Shown piece after piece: positions 12,329 through 25,600 of a stretch of DNA of 64,000 bases; positions within the stretch are counted from its first letter, which is position 1; every line of letters begins with the position of its first letter. Made by a program: the position numbers and the translations under genes. The stretch is from assembly GCA_032191485.1 (NCBI GenBank), contig JAVDOI010000007.1, forward strand, positions 7,828,955 through 7,892,954. Reading direction: 5' to 3'. This DNA is from Leptoclinus maculatus (lineage: Eukaryota; Chordata; Actinopteri; Perciformes; Stichaeidae). Under the pieces are notes generated by a model that was not told the DNA's origin, ran no database searches, and saw only the letters and a program-made list of their open reading frames with translations.

Positions 12329-13865
12329 ACACAGCCCATAAATGTCTTTAGTTTCTCATTAGAGTGAAATACCTCAGCCACCTCTGCTCTGCACTTCCTC
12401 AATCTGGGTCCCGTTCCACTTTCCTTATCTCCCCCCGTCTCACTCAAACTATCACACTGTCTGTCCCCTATCCCTGTCATCCCTGCTTTCAATTTTCCAT
12501 CCCACTCCATCTCTTCTACATACGGTCGAATGGCTGTAATCTGGAACATTTAGAGGTCACAACGAGGTCCAACTAACTTGCAGCAGATGAAAAACACATA
12601 TGGATGCATACATACACACACATGTAGAGAAGTATCACAGTATACAACGCATGACTCACACCATGCACACAAAAACTTCCAAACAAATCTGCAGGAAGTC
12701 TATTAATACTCCCCACACTCCACAAATATGCACTGAGACAGCCCGGCCTTCAGCACACTGTCTGTATTGTGCCTTCCTGCTACAGTCCATCCATTTTACT
12801 CACATTGCTCTTCATCTACGCTATCTCAGCATCAACTTCTTCATTCTCCATATCATCTCCATCTCCCACTGAACTTCCTCCCTCCATTACTAGCTGCATG
12901 AAGATATGAAGTTTCTGGCAATAACCAGCCACAGATGTGAGGAGTCTTGAATGGTGACGGCTCTCATATGAGCGAGCAGTGGGCTACCAGGTCTCTCTAA
13001 TTTCCATCTTTTAGCAGAAGCCGTGGCTCTCAGACGCAGTGAAAACACCCACTGGATTTTTGCTCGGAGAGTCAGTAATGAGATTGTGGTGATGGGGGCT
13101 AGCTCAATCTGCTGCTCGTTATGTGTGAGCATGCGTGTTTGTGAATGTCACCGAAGAAAGAGTGTCTGAACGCATGTTTGCATGCAAGAGACAGCGTGTG
13201 TGGTTGCATTGCATGTGTATGTGTGCGTAACTGAAGGTAGGGAGAGAGAGAGAGAGTGAGAGAAAAGAGACTTGTGCTGTGCTCCAGTGAAAGTATCTGA
13301 CTCATGCTGATGTTTATTATTGCGTATGACTCTGTGGTCCTCTCAGGAAGCCGCAGGAGCATTACTCATTGAACCAGAGAGAAGATGGAGATTGAGTCCT
13401 TCTCCCCTTACATATTAATCCATCTATTCCTCTGTTTAAAGTAAATACCGGGAATCCTCACGATACTGTAACTCTCAATCTGCGGCGGGATAACTACTGT
13501 GATTTCTATTTAATGTGCACCGCATCGGACTGTCACTGGAGGACAGGAGCGCTGCTCTTTGACTACCGCATCAGAGATGTTTAGAGGAAACGCTAATGCC
13601 AGCTAAGTGTCACATCTCCTATCTCATGCTGTCATCGCTGGAAATAGAGATGACACTCAGGAGATGGATCGGGATGTCTTGTCCTCATCCACCCCCCACC
13701 AGTAACTTCACTTCTTATCTGACAAAGGGGGGAAGGAGGAAAGTATAAACAACCCCGCACACACTCCCCCTCCTCTTTTACATCCCTATTGAATTTCCCG
13801 GTGTTGACAAGTGCCTGCCAATATCTGTTGTATTGTGTACACTGTGCTGCTTGCTGATCTGGGGT

Positions 13866-13893
13866 GGGGGGGGGGGGGGGGGGGGGGGGGGGG
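13866..13893. repeat. Poly(G) tract of 28 G upstream of hgf
   Basis: 28 consecutive G (with another GGGG before a single T at 13865). It lies 546 nt upstream of the hgf start codon. Such a run can form G-quadruplex DNA and is prone to length change and assembly error. Confidence 0.9.
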
Positions 13894-14250
13894 ATACAAG
13901 ACAATGATTGAGTGGGATGCTGCTGTCTGACAGAGAAGGATGAACCTGTTGTATACAATTATTATTATACTATTCCTACAATTTTTCCATAGAGGTTTAT
14001 AGTGTGCTTCTGTCAGAACCACAATCTGCTTGCATTGTATTACAAAGGAGGTCTTGTTTATTGGGCAATTGAGTCAGAACATAATGGTGAAACAATAGCC
14101 TGATGACATACAAATACAGACGATATTACAAAGATCTGCACTGATGGAGAGAAAGGAACGACAATTGGCATATGCATCACTGTTAATGAAGCTTGTATGT
14201 GACATTCAGGCCAATGAAGAACACTTTATTGAAAAGAGAAAGAGAGAAAG

Positions 14251-14438
14251 AAAGGGTGAGAGAGATAAAGTCATACACACGCACGGGGAGGGCGGGAGGG
14301 AGGGAGGCGAGGAACTACTTAGAGAGGAGACGCATCATCTGTGCAGTGGTGAAAGCAACATCTCCTAGTTGTAGTCCGACAGCACAGCAAGCAGCATTTT
14401 CCCATTTGTCTCGGAAACTGTTGTTCTGTGACGCTGCG
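14251..14438 (+). promoter_or_regulatory. hgf: Probable hgf proximal promoter / 5' UTR
   Basis: Purine-rich sequence with a GC box-like ggggagggcggg at 14285-14296 (Sp1-type), then about 140 nt to the start codon. No TATA box at a sensible distance. The transcription start cannot be located from sequence. Confidence 0.35.
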
Positions 14439-14487
14439 ATGTGGATTTACAAGCTCATTTTCGGACTCTTCGTCATTTCTTGTTCTG
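14439..14487 (+). CDS. hgf: hgf exon 1 (coding part): signal peptide
   Basis: Encodes MWIYKLIFGLFVISCS plus the first base of the Glu17 codon; donor GTAAGT. The MWxxKL opening resembles human HGF. G at -3 gives an acceptable Kozak context. Residues 1-16 form a short hydrophobic signal peptide with small residues (Ser14, Ser16) at the -3 and -1 cleavage positions. The frame stays open upstream to an ATG at 14193, but that extension is Arg/Glu-rich low-complexity sequence and would bury the signal peptide, so 14439 is preferred. Confidence 0.85.
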
Positions 14488-17400
14488 GTAAGTTTGAATA
14501 AAACCATTTTGCTCCATATCGTCTTCCACTGGGCTGGAGCTGGTGTCACAACACTGCGCGCCGTGCGAACATTACATGAGTTGGGAAAGGCTTTATGAGT
14601 ATAACTTTACTATGTTCTGTTGTATGGAGCATTCTATACAATCGCTTTCTACATATTTAGAATGTATGGGGCAGTGCTTTGCTAACACATATTTATATTA
14701 GTTATTTGTCCGATCTAATTCTAAAAAGAAAGTGTAGTTTAAGTGGTTCGTAGTCATCATGTGAACATTTCTTAAATTGGCCTTTCCTGGAAGAAATACG
14801 AACACGATGCTTTTTATCTGTACTAACGATCTAGCAGTGGCTTTTTATTCACAACTCATGCTGTAGTGCAATCGCTCCGTGCCAGAGCGCATTTAAGCGA
14901 GATCAATACACTCTATATGATAAAGGAATAGATGCAGCCCCCTGTTCCACAAAATCATCCTTTGGAAATTAAAATGAGTCCTTCAGGCATCCTGTAGTTC
15001 CAACAGAGTGCGGTTTTGCGGCTCGTTGCTCGGTGAACACAAGTTGAGGATCGGACAAACACGATGTTTCCGATCCTCAGCGATCCTCAGGTTGCTCATC
15101 ACATCCCCGAACACCCAAATAGGCCGACTGAATCTGAACACCCGCTCTGATGTGTATGTTGTTTACACGATAGGCTCTGTGCGATTCCAAGAATCCACAG
15201 ATTTGCAGGCCCCTTTCCATCAGAAACACCACATTATTAAGTTTTTTTCTGAGCTCTTGAATGGATTGAAGTGCATAAAGACAGAGGGTTGAGATGGAGA
15301 AAGGAGTCTTTTTTGTCTAAATGTAAATTCTAATTCTAATTCTGCAGAGAACCTGTTTAACAACTGAGGCAACATGAATTACTGATTCCCTTCATTAGTT
15401 TCAATGGGAGCAGTAATTAATGACAACGCATCATATTAAGTCTTGTAGATGAATAACAGTTAAAGCAGACTAATTCACACATTGTATGCTGTTGCACAGT
15501 GTTCTCAGACCTAATTATCCACACTGCCTCGCAGACCACAGAGAGGGGTTTGTTTGTTTGTGTGCATGTAAATTAATTATTTATTTATTTTAATTAATAA
15601 CCTTAATAATAATAAACCTTGTTGACCTTACAGGTAAAATGCAATTCAATGTTTTGTATATTCCATTCATAATAAATTACTACAGAAACAAAGTTAATTA
15701 GCAAACTATAATTATTGTCATCAGATAGCCCTTGTGGTGGCAGCCTAGCTGTAAATACTGCTGAATGGTCATGGACATGTTATGTAATTGTGTATCAGAG
15801 GGCAAAAGAAATGCACTCCAGGACTACCAGAAGACTGATGGTATACGGCTGGTTGTTGTGTCTCCCGATTCCTCTCCCCTGACCAAAAGCAAGAAGCTGA
15901 GCATGGCAAAGTGTGCCAAAGCCTGCAGTCGCAACAGACGACTTCCTTTCAGCTGCAGGTATGTTTGCTCTTACTGCTTCAACCTTTAAACTGCAGGGTG
16001 TTTCTTTGTAACATGGTGAAGTAAGTGTCCCACACTGTGGATGAATGGCTGTCAATACACAGTGATGGACTTTGTCTGTCTTGTTCAGCAGGCCTCCTAT
16101 AGCTGCTAATCATATTCATGTATAATTCACTCTTCCCCCTTTTCTCTGCTCTTCCTTTCCTTTCCTCCTTATTCTCCAGAGCATTCCTCTATGATCATAA
16201 CAACAGGAAATGCCAGTGGCTGTCGTTTGACAGGAACTCACCAGGAGCTCAGAGCCAACAGGACGTCAACTACCAACTGTATCAAAAGAAAGGTGCCCTC
16301 TACTGTTACAACTTTTTTCTTTACCAGCTGACACTATAGTGGTGTTTGTGTGCCCCCCCCCCCCCCCCCCCCCCTTCCCCCCACATCGCTACATAGTCTC
16401 ACTTCCAATCAGCAGAAACGCTTAAGTCTATTCCCTGATGATTTAATATATGCATTATACAACTCTATAAATACCTATTTTCAGAGTGATTATTTGTTTT
16501 GATGCATCCCTAAGGAGCACGTGGCAGCACATTATGGTTAATTTTCTGTCATTAAGTTTGCGTAAACGATGGAAACCCCCCATCTCACTTGAGTCTGACT
16601 GACCACAACAGTGAACATCAAGCTGTGTACGCTATTTTACTGGATCCAAATGTTTTGCACAAGATTATGAAAACAGATTGAGCTTTTGGCATTGTCCCGT
16701 CCTTGTTAAGATCAGCATTATAGCTGAACATCTCCTTCTGTCTGTTTTCTTCATCATCCATACTGGCTCTGTGTACACAACACTGCATTCAGGTTGTTGG
16801 CTCATTCCACTTACTCGCTGGCTTTTGCTGTCATCTCGTCTCTCTGCTGCTGTCTCTCCTCATCCTCTCTCTTTTCAGACTATGTGAGGGAGTGCATTGT
16901 GGGTACGGGGGAGAGCTACAGGGGGCGGAGGTCGGTGACAGTGAGCGGGATCCTGTGCCAGGCCTGGGCCTCTCCTATTCCTCATGAACACAAGTAAGAA
17001 TCTGATGTACTTTTCACCACAATATCAAACAAAGTAGTGTTTGAAGCTGCTTCTTATGGTTAGTGTCGGCCTGTTAGTGATACAATTAGCTAGTAGCTAG
17101 GGGCTAGTCTGTGTGTGTGTACATGAGTATGACATATTAAGGCTTGATTAGGCTCCTGGGAGCAGTCATTCATCAGAACTGACCTCATTGTAACACTTTA
17201 CACAGTCACAGATCATTTCCTGCTGCGTCCCTACTGTTTATTTAGGTGTGTGTGTGTGTGTGTGTGTGCATGTGTGTGTGTATTTTACTGGGATTATGAT
17301 AATATCTAATATGCAGCCTTTGATTCAATTTAAGGTACATCCCTCCGCTAAATTCACAGATTAAGCTCATTTTTCAATACGCAGGCATACTTTCTGATGC

Positions 17401-18835
17401 AGGGTAGCTCCCAGTTAAAAAAAAGAGCCAATTAAGTAATTAAAGACAAAGGATGCAAGTGAGGCAATGCTTTCTAAAGGATTATGAAAGTTAAATTAGC
17501 ACAGATCTTTAGTAATTGCCTGGTAAGCAACAAGATAACTGCATTCATCCTATAACATTTTTTTAAGTATTTAGTCTCATATTGAATCTACTTTAGGTGG
17601 AAAGAAATGCTGAGACGTGACACAAATTACATGCAGTATGTTAATGTTTTCCCATCATCTTCGTTAATATCAGAAAGACAGCAGTATTTTGTATGAAGGG
17701 AGGACAATGAAAACTCCACTACAGTAAGGACAAAGTTTATCACTTGCCAATATTAATAACCATCAGAGAACCTCAGAAATGACACATACAGTAAATTTGG
17801 TCTTAGACCTTTATTTTCTTTGAACCACATGCTACCTCCTTCCTTCTCCACTCCCCTCTTCTCAGAGGTATTAAATGACTTTGAAAGGCTTTGTAGTGAG
17901 ATGTTGCTGCAGCAGACGAATCAAAGAGGGCAGTGTGTGCGTTTGTACCTCCAGTGAACCTGCTTTATCAGACTGCTGTTAATGTCTCTCTAGATCAGGT
18001 AATTAAACCCAGGCGCTTTGTATGTTTCATCAGTCTTCTTACAGGCATGGGAAACTCTGACACACACACAGAACAAATTGCATTTTTATCCATGAAAGGT
18101 TTCTCCTCCTTTTGGATATCCTAGAAAAGGCCCTCTCGTTTCTGTACCTGTCATTACCCACTCCACTGAAAGACTAGTTCAAAACTTTATCTTTTCATCA
18201 TTATGTGGAAAAACACAGCTTGACTCAAAGACTACACTATGTCCGTCATTGCAACTGATGACTGCAGCCATGTGCTGGCCTGATGTAGAAGGTATGAGTC
18301 ATTTGTCAGTGTGTTTACACTATATCCAGAACCAGCCTCATGGAAAACTAACATTGCTTCTACATATTAATGTGTTTTCTCTCATTAATACCATCTTGAC
18401 ATTGACGGTTTGACCCTTTAGCGTTGCCATCAATTACTTTTACACTTGTTCATTTCCACATGTTTACAAGGCAGGTTTCAGCCATCAGAGTTAAGCAGCA
18501 GCTCCGTCTTAAATGAGCAAATGATTCGTCATCCTGTGAGAGATGTATAAAAAGAGAACAGACACTGTGACCTTGGGTGTTTTTCAAAATCAAGTTGCTC
18601 TGCATGCCAGCTGTATTTTTTGGCACACCAGTCTTGGTACATCTAACTGTTTATGTAACTGCTGCTCTGCTCCTGACAGATTCATGTCTAAGAGATTCAG
18701 GAAGAATGACCTCAGGGAAAACTACTGTCGCAATCCAGACAACTCCACCGTCGGCCCATGGTGCTTTACCACTGACCCACGACCACAGCTCAGATACCAG
18801 GAGTGTAGCATACCACAGTGTTCACAGGGTAGGCT

Positions 18836-18866
<31 letters not shown>

Positions 18867-21800
18867 ATGTCTGCATGTATCTGGGCAGACATTTATCTTA
18901 AAATAATGTCCATTCCACATTGCAAATTGCCGCACCAATTCGGGCTCAATAGTCGGAAATGAGCTGCAGCAAATTAGGCAATCACATAGTGCTTTGGACT
19001 AAGCAACGCCGGCTCTAACTGTGCTCAACTCTAAATCTCTATGTGTATATGTGTTTGGGGCACAGCTTTTCTTTATTTGCGTAGGCTAGCTGCAGCCGTT
19101 TCCAGGTGTGTGGCTCAGTTTATGCTGTCCTCTCTCATTCCATCAGGCTCAGGTTTTGTAAATGGTTTGAACCTAAAGAGGCTGGGGCTGGAATGTTAGA
19201 GGATATTAATCCCCTGTCGTCTCCTATGGATAACTTGTTCGCTACTTTATCCATCCCTGTGGCACAAGTAGAAGGTAACTGCTGAGTTCGAGTTATGAGT
19301 AAGTATAGAAAAAACATGATAGAAAAACACTTTCCCATTGGTGTTTCAGCCACAGTATTACAGGCATTGATGTCTCCCTGAAGAAAGGGATGATAATGAC
19401 CTCTGTTATCTAATCCCTGGGGATTCATGCTGTCAGATGGGGTTGTTTCCTCTGCATGGATCACCTTAATGAGGAACCAGGCGATAAGACAGGATGGGAA
19501 TCCTTCTTGCTCTCCAACTCACATATGGTGTCCCACTGGGTTATCACAAGTTGTACAACAGAACTTTTTTATTTTTGATAGAGCGCCTGCGTTCATTCAG
19601 GAGAAAATGACTGGAAATGGTTCACCAGAAATTAGCTGGTCCTAATAGGAAACATACACACAGACACGCAAACATGGTGTGCTCATACACACATACACAC
19701 GCAGCCAGTGGTATTAAATGTGATCTGTCGTGGGAGCAGTGGACTCATAAACATCTGTTTCTAATCTGCACGCTCTCTGTTGTTTACACTAGACAGTGTG
19801 TACTAATCACCATGCACAACACGGTCCCTTCTCTACATCAAAGAGATCATTGCCATTATTAGTGTAAGACACAATAAGTGCGTCCATACATTAAGTGTAT
19901 CTGTATAGTGTCTTAACTTAAAGGAGATCTATCGCCTACTTATGGAGGGTTTTATTGCAAAAATGTTGCATTACCATTTTAGGACAGAAAATCACGACCT
20001 AATATGTATTACATTGGATAATCCACAATGTACACGTTTATTGCTTTGTCAACCCATAGATATACTACTTAAAGTGATTTATTCATTTTCATTCTGTGTT
20101 CTCAATTTATTTGGGAGATTCTCTTTTTTGTGAAGTGAATTTCTGGTAGTTTGATTCTGTGTTCCTCTAAGCTAATGCTCTGTGTTCGTGGGTGTGTGTG
20201 TGTGTCTGTGTGTGCATGTGTGTGTAGTTGAGTGTATGAACTGTAATGGGGAAGATTACAGAGGACCCATGGACCACACAGAAAGTGGAAAGGAATGCCA
20301 GCGCTGGGACCTGGATGATCCACACAAACACCTGTACCACCCCAAAAGGTAATTCTCACACATTACATTACATTACAGTCATTTAGCAGACGCTTTTATC
20401 CAAAGCGACTTACAGTAAGTGTATTCAACATCGGTATTCAAGAGAACTACAAGTCACCAGAAGTCATAAGTACATCACCTTTTCTAAACAAGCATCTAAG
20501 AGCATAAACCAGAGCAGAAACAAACGAATGTAATAAGTGCAACAAACTAATACGAATACAATAAGTGCTAAGTGGACACACACACACACACACGCGCACA
20601 CATACACACACATGCATCTGCATCACTCAGCATGACATTCAATGGTGCATGCTCAATCACACTTAAGTCCACACCCATGGATATATATATAATTTAATAG
20701 CAAAAAGTTTGATGAGAATACTTTATGTAATAGTTCGTTCACACAATCATTTCCTGAGGTCATGGTGCACTAGCTCTAAAGTGATTTGGAGTCAGCCAGT
20801 GTGTCTTTCCCTGAAGGAATGCCATCAGAATCCAGTGTATAATTGTATGTTTTTAGCAGCACTATGCTGGGAAAACTCTTAGTTCTCACTTAATTGGCCT
20901 AAATTCCTTTAAGCTCTCAATAGATTATAAAGAAGTCTTGTGTCCAGCCATGAGATCGACTTATAGCTATTTTAGGCAGGCCATATATTTTAGTCTCTAT
21001 TATGATTCCTTACATGATGCTTGTTTGTGTTTGTGTATGTGCATGTCTGCTGTGTGCGCGTGCCTCTGCGTCAAGAGAATGCTCCAACTAGTCATATAGC
21101 AGGTGGTCTGGATTAGTAGGGACTCGTTAACACATCCTTAATCATCCCAGTGTTTGTGTAAACGAGGTCCCAGACTGCTCATAGCACTAATGCAATGAGA
21201 GGGTCCCACAGCCTGATACTGCATGCCTGGAAGGCTGCAGGCTTGGAGGGATGTGGGACTTTGGGATGACTTACTGTAGAACACCTGTAGTGGTGCAGCC
21301 TATTATCTCCCTCTGAACAGATTCACAGATGGATTCCTTGTACCATCCCAGTTATAAATGATTCAATTATGTGCAAGAGGGAATTGGCTCTCCACTTCTA
21401 CACTGTTCTCTTAAGGAATCAGAAGAAAAAAAGAAATACGATTTTCTTCTCAGGCACCTCTGGGCTTTAAGAAATGTGACAATTAGTGTTTTGTATCACT
21501 ATAACTTCGTTGTGCAACAGTGTGATAGTTGTTAAGTGCAACGTTTTTCACTCATATCTCACATTTTGTCTGTACATTAAAGTTGTTATACTGCATGTTT
21601 TGCATTAGGTACCCTGACAAGGGCCTGGATGATAACTATTGTAGGAACCCAGACGGACGCCACAAACCCTGGTGCTTTACCACGGACCCAAACACACCCT
21701 GGGAGTACTGCAACATCAAAGTTTGTGGTAAGCATGCATGCATGTTTGTTTGTTTGTGTGCGGCTGTCCATGTTAAGTGGAAGTCTGTGCATGTCTGTGC

Positions 21801-21921
21801 ATGGGTGTGTTTATGTTCTGTACAGGCCCATAAAGTGTGACTGAAGGCACCAGCATTTACAACTTCCTGTACCTTTCATTTTACCATTCCTCTCCCTCTC
21901 ATTGGCTTAATAAGCTATGGA

Positions 21922-21965
<44 letters not shown>

Positions 21966-22539
21966 GCACTCAGTTCTCGTCTTTGGTTTGGCTCTGTTAT
22001 GTCTTCTCTAATAGCCAGAATGTTTATTTTCCCCCTGCGCCACTGGACTGCTGTTTATTGTTCTATGCCAGCTCTTATGTGTGGTAGTCAAACTGCACTG
22101 GGCTCAGTTACTGCTCCACATTAACCTCCTGTTACACATGCAGACACAACACCAGGGTCACACATACTACAAGCAGATCGCTTTCATTACACCTCATACA
22201 CTTAGCGTAAGCAGTGTGATTGATGTGTAAGAGCTAGGTGCATGTGCCACGCCTTTGTGTTTTGGGTGTCTATACTTAGCAGTGCATCAAGCTCTTAGTT
22301 GACCTATAATCAGTGACGAGTCACTGAGACAGCCACTGTGGTCCTGAAGAACATAAAACAGAGAGAGCATAGTGTTATTGTTGGGTTCAGCTTCTTTCTC
22401 CGGGGTCTGTGACTGGCCTGTTTGCCTGCTAAAATCATCAGCAGCAATCCTGGCACCATGTTTACTAGATGGCACTCCTCCATGTTGACCCAGTGATTCA
22501 CTATTCCCCTTTTTTTCCCCCCTAGAAAAATTGTCTTTC

Positions 22540-22637
<98 letters not shown>

Positions 22638-25600
22638 GGGAGTTTGTTGGGTTTACGACCCAGTTAGTCTTAATCAAAACAAGGCAGAGAGGAGAGAGAC
22701 AAAGTGTTCTTTTGTCAAGGCCTGCTCTTTTGTTTACTGTCGCAACTAGTGCATATCTATTTTTAGACATATTGTATGGACAGAAAATGTCTGTTTTAGA
22801 GTCTTGAAGATCTGCAGCTTTGCACATTGTTGGATACAATCACGCACAATGTGCAGGCTAATGAACTGGTGTAACTTGTGCGTAATGAGCAGCCCTTATG
22901 AAGAAAAGTAGAGCAGATAAGATCCACTGCCTTGTTTTTCCAATTCTGTCCACATCAGCCTCATTACACTGGTCCTCTAAATCCGTAGAGTGAGCTGCTC
23001 TGGGGAAAGCAGGTGGCCAAGAAATTGAGGCTATTTAGCCATTCATCATGTAAAAAGTCTTGTCACACTAAGTTGTGCTGGATACTTTGCTATTCATTAT
23101 TTTTTTGTAATTGTTCTTACATGTACAACAATAACATGTTCTTAACCAGACAAAGGGAAGTATCTCATGTAACCCTCATGTAAACACTCTAAGACCCAAG
23201 GGTGCAGACATAGGACAATTGATTTGGGTATCACTTTTGATCAGAGCAAATTGTCTGTTACATGTTAACAGTTTGGAGATAAAATCCATTGTGTGATTTC
23301 TTTATTTTTTTCATATGACCAGAGTTGAGAGCTCTAGATCACGTGTATGAGTGTGAGAAATAATAATAGAAGGCAAATGGAAAATGTGTAGTGTGCCAAT
23401 GCGCGTAATGTAGTGTTATTATTCTATAATCTATAGTTAGGTTCATCAAGGTTTCAGTACAGTGCCATAGTTCATCTGAAGTTCACCCTCAACTCTCTCT
23501 ACAGTTCACAGTCTCCCACATCTCTCCATCCACCATTTAAAACAAATGTGGCATTTATCCACGTCTTTGCAAAACGCAGCTTAAATTAACAAACCAAAAT
23601 ATTTTTGTTAAATGTCTTTTTTCTGTTTTGGTACAATCACATGTAAACATTCATGGACATACATGGAATTACACAAATGTAGTCATTAGCTAATCATTGT
23701 TTAGTGTTGCTTTCTGCATTTATCTGTTTTTATTCTGTGTTTCAAAGGTCATTAAGTGAATGTGTTTTGTCTTTTAAAAAGGGCGGCATTCGAAGCAAAT
23801 GTAGTTTTTTGGCTTATGTTGAAACACCTTTCATGTTTCAACTATAAAACAACATGATCTAGTGTCATTACTATTATACTTGGTTTTTTTATTACCCTAT
23901 AAAACCTGTGTAAACTTGGGTTGTTAGAAAAAGGCTGAATAACTATGTCGAGACCTTAATCAAACTATTTCCTATATCCAGGTATTCACGTTCATTCAAA
24001 TAATCTGAGTAAATTATACATGCTTTATGTTACCTTTACCAATGTCACCCACCCCTTAATATATTTTTGCTATTTTACAGAAACGTCTCCTAAAAGTAAT
24101 GTGGTGGAAACAACCGAGTGTTACCAGGGCAGAGGAGAGGGATACCGGGGGACAGTAGACGTGATGCCCACCGGCCTTTTCTGCCAACGCTGGGACTCTC
24201 AGTACCCCCATAACCACACATTCATACCTCAAGCCTACCCCTGCAAGTGAGTCAGACTCTCACATAAGACAGCCATCCACTCACTCACCCACCTGCATGC
24301 ACTTATATCCAAGCAGATTACAGGATGACTTTATCTGTGTTTTCCAGAGACTTGAGAGAAAACTACTGTCGCAATCCAGATGGCCAAGAATCCCCGTGGT
24401 GCTTCACTACGGACCCAAGGGTCCGCACAATGTTCTGCACCAACATCCCGCAGTGCGGCACCCAAAACAAGCCCATCATTGGTGAGAGACTTTATTTTAC
24501 GCCCCAAAACAGCAAGGAGAAAGATGATTTTTACTGCATCCCAAGCAGAGAATTAGTCTATATTTTTATATTTTGTGGGCGAGTTCACATGAGACCCTGT
24601 AACCACACATATTGGCTTGTAACCACGTATTCTCTGTCCCAGCGGAGTACTGTAGCCCTATAGAACTGTGGGAAGGACTGACCACCTAGTCTCACATAAA
24701 CGAACTCTGACAGCAGCTCAGGATCGTCAGGTCTCACTGGACAGTGAAAGATGGAGTGGAAGGATTAGTGCTGGATGGGAGTTTTTCTGGGATAGCAAGA
24801 GATTTGGAAGTAAAAGATATAGATCTAACACTGAGTACACACATGCAAATTTCCCAAGGGATCTTAGAGACATGTCTTCGAGAGTATGTAGCCTTGCATT
24901 GGGATTACAAACCCCCTCTGAGGTTGTATTGTGGTCTACTCTGGAGGGTTGAATACGTTCCCATAAAGAAATGAGATGTAACTTCAAAACCTTATTTATG
25001 GCTCATGTTTTTCTAAGGCATCATTGTGGACGACTTCTTTGTGTTCCCAGCCCAGTGTATTCTAGATCCAATGACAACCACATGAGCTCAGAAACTAAGG
25101 GTTGTTTTTATTCTTCAGCGCATAACATTTTTTTTAATAGTTTGTAGTACTGTACAACAATACTGTATGGCAAAAATGTACAAAAACTATTGTTGTAGAG
25201 TACTGCCTGTTGTGTATCTTTTTAAGATCTGCGACAGCTGTGACCGGAGGCATCATGTTTTAGGTTTGTCCGTCCAGTCCATTCTCATGAATGCAATATC
25301 TCAGGAACACCTTCAGGGAATTTCTTCAATTTTGGCACAAACGTCCTTTTAAGGGCTTTCTCCTATACTAGTTTGTACAGCCTCGATTCCTTTACTCGTC
25401 TTTTCTCCTTGCGTCTTAGTCCCTCCCGCGTGAGATGGAAGTTAAGGAGGCGAGGAAGAGACATGAGGAGAGAGGAGTCGAGGCAACAGGCATTTAACAG
25501 ATGAGACATCCTTGAAGCCGTCATTTTGAAGTGACGTCAATTAAATATGAGTTGTGGCACACCTGCATCAGCTGTCCATTGTGTTATTATACCGCTGTAT

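Larger units (their letters stand above)
5271..14250. other. Intergenic region between cacna2d1 and hgf
   Basis: About 9 kb without any ORF that resembles a known protein. It holds a decayed GC-rich ORF (8507-8760), a teleost repeat fragment (9306-9461), a small inverted-repeat element (9789-9985), a CA microsatellite (12267-12326), a poly(G) tract (13866-13893) and minor tandem runs such as a CTGA run near 7374-7398 and an aagcttttta run near 6675-6705. Regulatory elements of hgf may lie here but none can be proven from sequence alone. Confidence 0.6.
21728..24080 (+). other. hgf intron 7
   Basis: 2353 nt, the longest hgf intron. Contains a CA microsatellite (21924-21961) and a long CT tract (22533-22632). 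No exon-like ORF. Confidence 0.8.

Noticed and set aside
12151..12549. Minus-strand ORF of 132 codons with Cys-Val repeats
   Set aside because: Translation of the CA microsatellite.
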